64,000 bases of DNA, taken from contig OY829326.1 of NCBI GenBank assembly GCA_963691655.1, forward strand, positions 37,041,989 to 37,105,988, given 5' to 3'. Positions 50,201-62,200 of this stretch are shown here, in pieces (the stretch's first letter is position 1; the number at the start of each line of letters is the position of its first letter). A program made the translations under genes and the position numbers. Source of the DNA: Toxonevra muliebris. Its lineage: Eukaryota; Arthropoda; Insecta; Diptera; Pallopteridae. Below the pieces are notes generated by a model. That model was not told where the DNA came from and searched no databases. It saw nothing but the letters and a program-made list of their open reading frames with translations.

Positions 50201-53200
50201 ATATACTAATTTTTTTCAATTTACTTACTGATGTAATTATAAAATATAAATAATCTTAATTGTCTTTGTAATCAATTTATTACTTTAAAAACTTTTAATA
50301 AAAACGTAAATTAGTAAAATAATAAAGCAAAATAGAGAATGAAGATTTTCGAAAAAGTTTGCAGTTTCCGCATTTTTCACTCCAATGTAGGTACTGAAAA
50401 AGATTTTCAGTTTAGTGTTTAGTTTTTTGACGAAGGAAGAATGTAGACTTGTCCTAGAGACTTTGAAAAGCTTTGAAAGCTTATTTGGAAAACCGCAAAA
50501 AATAATAAAAAGAAGAGCAAATCAATTGAATGCTGCGATATATGTACTGATTTTTTAAGCCGATTTCATATTAAAGTACTGATTTCTCTGTTAAATAATC
50601 TTGCTACCTTAAGTATATTATGGATTTTTGTTGTTTGTAATAAGAGTAAAATCATGTATCAACAAAATCAGTACGTTCGGCTACCGAGTTTAAGGCGAAA
50701 TATTTCTACTTTGAAAGCCTTCATTTATACATGCACTGGTGGATCCGTCTATAAATTTTCAAAGAGAAGGGGGATACCATCGACTTAAAATTAAATCGAT
50801 TCATGACCAATGATCGAAATAATTGAAATTACCATGTAGTATCAGTAATGACTATGTCTATCTTCTTAGAATCTACAGGGATATGTAATTCTGGCAAAGG
50901 GCATTGCAGAATTTATGGTTTTTTAATTTTCTAGCTATTTTCCATTGTAGTTTTCCTTCTTTCTGAGCTCCATGCTATACTTGGCATAAACTACTCATCT
51001 GACAGTTTTTTAAACTTTGGGTTAAGAGTAAATTAATTTTACTTAATCAACATACTAGGTGGACTAATCTTCAAAGAAAGTTTGGTAAACACAACTTTAT
51101 TGTTTGGTAACTAACTCAGCCGAATTTGTTTTAAGCTTCTTAGGGAGCTTATGAATCATAATTTAATTACATAGGACCAAATGGGACCAAGACATCGACC
51201 TATATAGGGTGAATATAGAGATTTTTTATACAAGATTTCCATACGTAAGCCTCTGTGGAGCCAAATATAGGCGCCCCACACAGGGCTTGCATAAAATCGG
51301 TCTATATAGGTTAAATTATTTGATTGCCAAGCTCGAACCTATGTAGGCCTACAATTATAGGCGCCCATAAGACTTTCAAACATCAGCCTAATGTGTGTAA
51401 ATTGAATGTTGGTGTCGTAGTTTTTCTTTGTGGTTCGTTCATTTGATTTTTTCCCCAAGTATTTGTTTTCTATATAAATGAGATTACCACCGTATCAAAA
51501 AACTATTATAATTACATAACATATTTTAATATTGACACTCTTCGTTTTTCATTTGTAATAAATTATTAGATAATACATTTTATGACGTTATTTATAAAGG
51601 CCCTAGTTAAAATTCATGTATTGGATCCTGGAGGATTGATATAATGGCCACCTTGGTTTCAGTTAGAAGAAAATTGGTGAAATTCATAAAGGTCATATAT
51701 TCCGCCTAGATATTTTTTTTCTACAGGGCTTGTTTGACGACCCAAATGGACTAAATTTATTGGAAAGAAATATTTTGATGTTTATTTATCTGATCACTGG
51801 AGTACAGTTTTAACCTATCATACTCACCAATGCAATGCACTAACTGTTATCAGCACAGATTTTTTATTATATTCGAAATATTCAGAGATGAGCATTTCAG
51901 CAATCTGTTACTAAAAATAAGTACATATGTATTTATTTGCATACCATTTATTGTTGTTGAAATGTTTCACAATAATGAGTCACACAAGTTAAAAATAAAA
52001 AATCCAAATGGAATTAATAAGTAGGTATGACTAACTTCGCAATTAATTGGAAATTTGATTAATCATAATTTTTCATTTATAGTTCTGATGATAATCAGGA
52101 GAATATCATTATAGTATGCATGCTAGAATTATACTTATTTAATCAAAGAAAGCTTTTTCGTGAGGATTCATTTACAGATGAAGAGACTCTTATAAGAAAG
52201 AGTAATTTTTTAGCAATTTTCGCCTGTGAAAACCTCTTTTGTAAAAAAAAAAAACAAATGTTTCTCTTTTTAAAATAATATATTTTACTGAATAAGAAAC
52301 TTAAACTTATAGTCAGTTCATGAAAAAATAAAAAAATTCAATGAAATTTTTAGTTTTAATAAAAACGATTCACATTATCCTTTCGCCTGCCAATGCCCAC
52401 CCGGATGATCTATTAGATATTTATTGCTCAATAACTCAGTAAGCTTTAAGCCAATCTTAACACATTTTCGTCAGCCGTTGCGTTTTCGCAACACCAACTT
52501 CAAGCATTTTTAAAATAGATTAAACTATGCGTATCCCATTTAAGTATTTATTTAACTCTTGGCTTCACAATTTTTCTTGTAATTTTATTTATTTTTTTTT
52601 TTAATTTTACAATTTTACAACTGTGTTTTTACCTTAATATTTGTATGTTAAAAAGGGTCTAAAAAAATGGCCGTAGAGTTATTAAAATATTTTTTTATTT
52701 TTTTAACAATCATTCGTGTTACTTTAATACCAAAATGCAATACTAAAGACTATCTGATTAATTTTACCGTTTGAAATATTCCAGGTGTACCGGTCGTTGC
52801 TTTTTCGCAACAGGCTGCCTTTGATAACCTAGAAGTTCTAAAATTTTCTTGATTAACTAAAAGTGATCAGTGGGATCTCAATAGTCGCCACATAAAAAAT
52901 CATGAAATTATCTCAACGGTTTCGATGATTTGTTTATAATAGGTTAAAATGATTTGGCACATTGAATAAATTTTCAATAATAAAAAAAAATTTCACGTTC
53001 CTTCATGATTTCTTTTAAATTTCATTATTTTGTCTTCGTAGTTTACCAATACACACCTGGACGACCTCCGAATTTTTCCATATGATATTCCAATTATTGA
53101 AAAATTGAAACCGAGACTAAAATCTGTTATAAAAAAAGATTTATTGGATCCTCAAACATAGGGTTGATGTGGATGGATCGAAATAGCAATTTTTGCACTC

Positions 53201-56200
53201 TATTTACTAACTATTGCAAATTTGGCGTATATTTTTTTTTTATCACTTTGAATAGCACTTGCTCTTGTATTGAGGCTAATTGTGTTTCGCTCAGAAAAAT
53301 CTCATTCACCTGAAATTTCTCTTATTCTTAAGTTTCGAAAACTGTCTTCCTGCCCATAGTAAAAAATAAACTTAATTTAAAACTTTTCTCAAATATTTGT
53401 TTTTGTTTTCATATCACTAATAATAAAGGATGACAGAGCTTCTGATGGAGGTTCACTTAGCCTTTTTAGGGGCTTTTTGAAAGAACCTTCTGAGTTGCTC
53501 GCCATATATACACACACTCACATAAGCATACGTACGATTTTCTTTAAATTCGATTTTCTAATGTAATAATTCAAAACTAAAATTTTGTTTGATTTAGTTT
53601 TATTTAATTCATCATTGTAAACTAAAAAAAAGCTAAACAACAGAACTATATCTAAATGAGTAAAACGGAAAATAAAGAAAAAGTGTTCACAAAATTGTTG
53701 GAAAATGTTAGAAAAAATATTAAAAATAAAAGTTCCAAAATTTTAACTTTATTTCATTAGCTTTATCGGCCTCTGATAGACAAGACGGCACACAGCGTAG
53801 CGTCTCCATACAACCGTGGACAAAAACAGAAGGAGTAGTGGTAGGCAAATGAAATTTTGCACAGATATTTTTTAGGTAAATATTAAGAAATGTTGTGAAT
53901 TTCAACTAGATCGGTTAACGGACACGCTCACTTCCCATATAACCTGAATCAAAAAATTACAATTTCTCAAAAACTTTTGAAGTAACAAACTTGAATTTTT
54001 GTGCAGTGGCTACTGATACTGTAAGCATTTGTCAAAACAAAAATGGTCAAGATTGGAAATATGGGCGTGGCACGTCCCATACAAAATAAGCGCCTCAATC
54101 AGTTTTTTGGCTCAAAATTGTCGTAGAACCCAATCTCATACCTTGAAAATTGGAGTATGTTCAATTGATAAAAATTATCTAAATCGAAAAAGTAGGCGTG
54201 GCATCTCTAATATAGTCAAAGTATTTTACGGTATTTTACGGCTGCAATGATTATCTATATTTTTTTTTTTTTATGATTTTTGTGTAATTCATTCCAAATG
54301 ATTAAGTATTATCAAACTATTTTATTTCACTCATTAATACAATTTTTTAAATATATAAACTTATAATTTTACTAAAATGAAATAAATTACTTAAAATTTA
54401 TTCACTCTCATTTCCTCCTTCATAGTCTGACGACGAATCAGATGAGAAAACAATTTCTTAATCTTGACCATCTTGACCACTATTTTCTGGTTCTAGGAAA
54501 ATGAACTTTTCGTTCATTTGTTTTTTACTGCAAGTTATTCGCTTGGCAGAAATAAGCGGCTCAGAAGACAGTAATGACGCGCTAACAAATTCCTATTACA
54601 CGCTTCTCTAGAAGTTTTTCTTGTATTTTGTAATTGACACTTTCTAAACTCCTTGTGTCTTCCTTCTAAAGCATTCTCCGAAAGAAAATCACCGCCCCCC
54701 CCCCCCACTTCCCCGTATAATTCGTAAAAGTTTTTACTGTTCCGTATGAATTTATTCGTTATGTTTATTAGTTTCATTTAAAACATTTGAAACTTCTACG
54801 AGTTTTACGGGGGTAGGATAATTTTTTTTGCCAAACTTTCTTCATCCTTGATCAAGATCTAATACCTATAGAATTTTTGTCTGAGTATTTAAAAAAAAAT
54901 TGGTACGCCCTAATACGCATATATACAAATATATTTATTTATATAAAATACATATATATATTTACATGGGGTACAACTCAGATACCGCTTGAATTTGGTG
55001 TGTTCACATTTTTCAAAAAACTGCTCTTTTCCTATGAGGTTCCGCTGGAAAATTGATTACTACGTCTGAATATGCAAGCATATGCAGCTGAAGTTTTTTT
55101 TTATTATTGTAGATGATATAAATAAGTAAAAATTAGAGAGGACGATTTTGGACGATTTTTTTAAAAGCTCTTTAAACTTTGGGGGTTTTTTTTGTGCTTT
55201 AAGATGGTGATTTCACAAGTAATGGTACTTCAAAACAAAAAATGAAAACTCATCAAAACTGGGTATGCCCTTAAAGAATAATATAAATAACATTGGGAAA
55301 AATTTCATTATATTTAAAATAAAAAAAAAAAAGTTACAGGAGTTAGAAGTGAACCTACCAAAGTAGTATTTGCTGCAAAAAAATGTCGTTGTTGCAAATA
55401 CTTGACTTTCAATAGGTTTTTTTATGGCAAAATAAAAGTAATTTCCAAAATCCTTTTTAAGCTCATCTAATTGAAGTATTTACAATTGAACTGCATTTAA
55501 ATATTATCAGTATTCGAACTTGACTTTTTTGAATTGTTTCCACCTTCGTTACACAGTGCGCATAGACAAGTTTCGGTTTCTTGTAGTTTTGTGAGATTTA
55601 ACTGTAAAGGGGTTCCGTTTTTCCTTCTTTTTACATACTACACTAATAGGAATTGTTTTGTTTGTTATTGTTATCTGTGTAAAAATAGCAAAATAACAAA
55701 GCTGCATTCAAGAAGTTTACACATATTAATTTTTCCATAAAAAAAATCGAAAAATTGTATCGTATGTATACTTATGTGAGTGTGTGTATGATTAAGGCAG
55801 CAAAGGCTGCCGTGAACAAAATATTGTAGAACATGACCAATGGCAAGCGCTATTGCTCATTTAGTGGAATACTAGACAATCGTTTTGCCCACAGCCACTA
55901 CGCTAAGCTGGATTTTAATATACTAGCCCTATTCACTCTTTGGAGTAAAGCGCTGAGTAACGGAGTAAAAAAGTAATGTTTTACTCTAGAGCGTGAACGC
56001 CTCTAAAACTAAAAAAGTACTCTCTGGAGTAAAAGTCAAAAAATATATTTTTCATTATTTGTTTACTTTTTTTCCATTGAAAAAGTTTGTAGTAAAAGTG
56101 CAAAAACATCCTTTAATGCTAGAAGCTGTTTGCAAATTTAAGGGTGTTGAAGGTGAAAAGAAGATAAAATTGATTCGCAATAGTTTTCAAACGTTCTTAT

Positions 56201-59200
56201 AAATAAAAACATGAGTAGAAATTCAAAATTTTTTCATTTCATATTGTTGACAGCTTCTTTTTTATTTTCTCTGCGATCAATGTTCCCAATTAAAAGCGCC
56301 AGGTACAAAACTTTTGTTTTTATTTTTTGTTGTCGTACAAATCGAAAAGTAGGCAACACTAATTTTCTCTCTTACTCAGAGTAACAGTGTAACAAATATT
56401 TTACTAAAGGGTCAAACTAGAGTAAAAGTGTAAAGTGTGAGTAAAAGCAAATGTCGTATATTTTGTTTTTGTAGAGTAATTTTGCTTTACACTTTTACTC
56501 TGTTACTCCGTTAACCAGCACTTTACTCTAAAGAGTGAACAAGGCTACTATAAAATAGATTCGAATTTAGTCTTTGGACCAGATAACTCCAAACTTGTGT
56601 ACAAAATACAACAAAACCTTTTCCAAACATTCGAAACATAAATTTATGAATAAACATTATAAAAGAGGTTTAAATCCTTTTAGTATATCCTTAACACAAC
56701 TTTCTCAATTTTTTTATTTTTTTATTTTATTTATTTTTTTTAATATTTCCAGATTGTCTTCCTGAGCAAACTTTTCACTCGTTAGTTTCATTAAGATTTT
56801 TCTACACATTAAAGCTTATGTCTTTACCGGTTATTAATAATTTCCATTTGGCGTTTTATAAAGGATGATTATTTATTCGTAATGAAAAAATGGTATAATA
56901 GCTCTTGAAATGGTCGCAATGCTACGATGACAGCAAGCAACTATTGACGCCCAAAGAGAGCCTTCTAGATCTGTGGTAAAAAAGAAAAACCACCTTAAGT
57001 TTGTTTTCTTGTCAGGCGAGTTTAATAGCTTTCAATAAAAATATGGAGTAGTTTACCACTGTTTCAAAAGACTCTATTTTCAATTCAAAGACCATGCTTG
57101 AATTAAAGAATTTTATTTTTTGTTTGTTTTTTTTTTATGAATAAATAGCCATCGTTTAAAAAACTAAAAATCCTTTCCTTTAGATTCTTTATTTTTACAG
57201 AAACTGAAAATCCGATGCGGTGTATGTGGACTTTTGTCCTTTACTGTAGAACGAATAAGATCAGCATGCACAATTTTATGCTGATCGTATAAGCAAATTC
57301 GAAGTTTTGCTTCAGAGAGTGTAGCCTGATAAAAGAAGCTTCAGATAAAAGTAGTTTAAGTTATTTTAAAAATTTGTTTAATTTTTTTTTTTTTTTTTGT
57401 GCGAAACTTATTTTGTTTTAAAGCGTTATTATCTTCGATGGACAGCTCATGAGATATAGTTGACAAATGCGAATCTTACACATGAATGCTTCAATTATTT
57501 ATGATAATTTTAAATATAAAAAATAGTTTCAAAAAAATTCTCATAGTTTCCATCTTTTGTAAATTTACTTACACTGCCGTAAAGGAATCCTAAGCGTAGA
57601 GGGAAAAAATAAACCGGTTCTTATGAAAAAAGAACGTAAAATACTTTAACAATTGTAATAATATCTGAGAAGATAAATGGCAGTTTGTCAAAATAGCGAG
57701 ATATCATAGTAAAAAACAACATTTGTTGTTGCCATTGTAATTTCTAATTTTAGCGAATTTTGTTTCTCAAGAAAGGATTAACAAAAACAAACTCAACTCA
57801 ATAATATCTTTCATTAACCAATCTTATTTTTGCTCCTTACGAGTTGGTGTTGTAATTCTTGGATTAAGCAAAGAGATCACGAGAAGAAGAAAATATTAGT
57901 GGCTTTCTGTGGGGAAAAGAACTTAGTATAATCAAATATTTATCAGTTACTTTATAAGCAAGTCACAACGAAGTAGTAGTAGTAGTAGGTTGTTCTTTAT
58001 TTAAACTTTATAAAAATGTTAACAATTCATTATCTTAAAAAACTATAAATATTAATACGTTTAAAAGAACATACGACTTTATTATATTATAATGTCAGTC
58101 GGAGGATTAAGTTTTAAATATCTATTTAGTTATAATTAAATTCTTCAATTAAGTACCTTCTGTATTCTAGACTTTTTGTAATAAAAATAATTAGTATTTT
58201 CCAATTAACCAATGTGCCATTTAAAAAGTTGATAATTTCATCTTCTTCAAGTAATGTTTTTCCTAGTAAGTTATGTCGAATTTCTTTTATTATAGGACAT
58301 TTGCCTAGGAAATGTTGAACGCTTTCTTCTTCGTTTCGATTACATAACGAACAGATTTTGGACATATTATCATTAAACCTGTTGCCATTCAGTTCAATTA
58401 AATCGCTGCGTGCTTTGAGAATCCACATTATGTCACTTTGCTTACATCCGTCTATCATATAAAGCTGCCCTACAGTTGGATCCAATTTTTTGTAAAAACG
58501 GTTTGTTTCTTCCGTTTTTCGTAGCCATTCAGCATAATGCTCTTCTTTCAGGATTTCAATCATATTTATTCTTTTCTCATTCCACTCTCTTTTATCTCTG
58601 TTTTCATAAGTCCACGTTATGTTGTGTACTCTTCCAATGTTGTTAATTTCTTTCACCCATAGAAGTTGGCGCTGTAGCAGTTTTTTTGTAAATTGGTGGG
58701 GTAGTCTCCTTTCATCATATTCGAATAAAGTTTTCATTACGTACCTTAAATGTAGATCTAGTGTGTACAAATGTCCTTTTACCGCTCCTGTTTCTATCAT
58801 CAATATGTATGTAGGCGTGAAACTAGGCATCTTCAGTATTTTTTTAATAAAATAAAGTTGTAATTTGTCAACCTCTTCAAATTGTGCGAACCCCCAAACT
58901 TGCGCCCCATGGCTTTGTATGGCTCTGCATACTGCAAGAAATAATTTCCACTTTGATTTTAACGATACATTTTGCCTCGATAGAAAATTATTCCACGTCA
59001 TGTTTATACTATTCTTCGCAGATAAGTTACGCACTTCAATATGTTTTTTGAACACCATTTTTGGTGTTAACGTAACGCCAAGATAGCAATATTCGCTCGC
59101 AATATTTATTACATTTCCATTGAAATGCCATTTTTCATTATTAGCGATCCTTCCTCCTTTTCTAAAAATCATAATTTCGGATTTATTTAGATTGACTTCA

Positions 59201-62200
59201 ATATTCCACATTTTACAATATTCTTCTAATTTACATAGAAGTATTCCCATATAAATTTCAGCTATGCACAAACTTATTTCAATTTACAGAGTTTGATTGA
59301 GCTCAATAAGATCAATAAGAAAATAAAGCATTTTTTGTACGAAAAATACTTTAAAAACGCAAAGCTTATCTATCTTCGAGACATAAATACTTCTCTACTT
59401 TATCAAAAAGGACATACAAATAAAAACTGAACATTTTCAACTCTCATGGGATTTATGCAAAGGCATAACGGCATTTGAACATGTGATTGAATAATATGTA
59501 CAAGTATGTAAAGTGATATGTCGTTCTCAGCGTGCCTGTCCCTCAATTGAATGCTTAAACAATTCGAATTTTCAAAAATATCCCAAATTATTATTGCCAT
59601 TTCAAACCAATGCCGAAATATTCCTGAATAAAAAAAAAATAAATAAAATAATGAAGAAATTGAATAGAAACGAAACTAAGTAAGAAGGAACATAAGTATA
59701 TGTGTCTCTACGAGTGTGTGTGTGTGTGTGTATATGTATGTATGCGTATCTTAAAGATAGATTACAAATCTAACCTAAAGTACCTATGAGTTTTGTATGT
59801 GTACGACTTCCTCATAGCTGAAGAATAATAAAAAACATTGACGCTTTGAAGGGGAAAGAATATCACATAAAACGCACACTTTTTGTTATTTTCTTAGAAG
59901 AATGCAGTCTAGATAACTACTCATTATCAATAGCAAAAGTATGTGCGTATGTAAGTTTATACACTTATTCGAATGATGTACAGTCGTAGACATAAATATG
60001 TGTAAACGCCTATCTTGTTTCAATCTATAAAGAAACAATCTGTGCAAAATTTGAGCTCAATCGGACAACTGCGAGGCGGCCCTCATCGACCATGAAGTTG
60101 TACATTGTCACCCGGAAAGTTATTTTTTCAGATAAATACATTTTCTTTCTCTTGGATTTCTTGAACAACACCTTTCCATGAAGAAACAACACTGTGTTAA
60201 CAATGTTTTATGCATTCAAGATATAACTTTTTCAAGACCAGTTTCAGCTATCTCATAAGAAGAAAAATTTGTATTTTTCTTTCTCGAGTGTACGTTCGAG
60301 CCTGCTTTCTATCACCAGATAGAATTAAAGCACCTTATCATTACATTTTGTTCATGTGTCAATTGATAAATTATCAGGGTATTGATCGAGAAATCAGAAA
60401 GATGCTGCGCACAAATTTCTCACCCACTTCGCGTACTTAGCACCCTAAACTGTGGCTTTATCATTTTTTGATGAAAACTGCGTTTAAGACAAATCAAGCT
60501 CAATATTGAAAGCAGGATACAAAAAGTCATTTTTCTTCGTTTATAAATATCAAGTTTTCGTCTTTTGTAACTCCTGGTGCAAAAATGTTCTTCGCAAAAT
60601 TTTCTATCAGCACCGATTTCTTCAACATGGAAAAATTATCCAGGCTACGAAAATGAAATTGAAAAACTTGAAAAGAAAGTTGTTGTCGATTGACGTTGCA
60701 GAAAAAAATGTGAAATCGTTGCCGATGACCGAAAAAAATACCCAACTGCTACTGAATTCTCGTTTTTATGTATAGTGCGGATACACGAGAGTGAATTTCG
60801 TTGAAATTTTGGATTTCAAATTTAGGTGGACACATGACAAAAAAGGAATTTCATTGAAAATCGAATTTAGTTTTTGACTGATTATAAATTTGGAAAAGAA
60901 GAAGATTTTTTTTTTAAAATTCGCAACAGTTTATTATTCATAGTCAAAAATATGTGATAAAACATTTTCCATCTTAAGTCGAGTTATGCTGTTTTTCATT
61001 TTTAAAAACAGAAATATTGCAGGAGCAGCTATAGATTTTATATTTTCCCTGTTTTTTACAACCATGTGTTTTTGGGGGTTGCTGAGTTATTTTCGGCATT
61101 TTAAATGAATTTCGTTGAAATTCTTGTGAAGTTTACAATGGATTCTATAGATATTATTTCTGTAAATAAAAATACGTTTCTCCTACAGAAGTTGTGGGCG
61201 ATTATATTTTTCATGTTGTTTCAGGAATTGTGCTAATTTACTTTTAAAAAATTTCATTCAAAATATTTTCACATAATTTCCTGGATGTGTCCAAATAAAT
61301 TTCTCTAAGAAGAAACAAGTTAAGAAAATGGTTAAGATAGGGAAGATGTTTCAACTTCAAGACGTTTAAGGGTCACCTAGAAGTTGCCCAATGGAGCTGA
61401 AGTTTTGCACAGCCCGATTTTTTCTTGATTGGAACCAGATTAGTGCAAGGGAGTAGCAATATTTTTACTTTTGGAAAATTACCTATAGTTAAGGGCCACC
61501 CTAATACATATGTATCTTTAGATGGATGGTAATACAACAAATTTCTACTTTAAAATTTCTGCCTGGGTTTCTCTAAATTAATTAATGAAATGACTAAATT
61601 CGAAACTATGATCTGGTAGATAAAAAGCAATTGTGTTCTCATGTACCATAAAATTTAGTATACTGGGCAAGACTAAGCTTCAAGATCCTTGGTCCAACGT
61701 TTCTTTTTTTCTGCAGAACCTTTTGAAAATTGTTCATAAAATGTAAACAAATATAATAGTTGAACGTATCGCTGCAACTCCTGGAATAAAGGCGAAAAAC
61801 AAAAAACACAAATTGTCTCATTGATTGATTGTGCACCATTATTATGCCCATAACTGTATATTTCGACATGTATATTAAAATACACAACAAAAGTATATAC
61901 TCGCTCTATGACAAAAAAAAATGTGTTTGTTTGTTAAATTTTTGAAGAAAATAAGAAGAACTGAAAATAAATAAATGAAATAAAAATCAAATATTTTCAT
62001 TCATAAAAATTCCGATGAACGAATATTTGTGAATGAAAATAGCAGGTGATGATATTAAGAAATCCAACGGCGTCGCTTATCTAATAATAAAATTATCTAA
62101 TAAATTCTAAAAAAGGAAGTTTTCAAGTTAATTTCAAATTTTAATTCTCTCAAAATTTAATTACCATATGAATTGATATCGGTCTGAAAACGAATAAGAA

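Noticed and set aside
53760..54220. GC-richer stretch with GGGCGTGGCA and AGGCGTGGCA repeats in the lin-28 intron
   Set aside because: Could be an old repeat fragment, but no ends, ORF or duplication could be defined.
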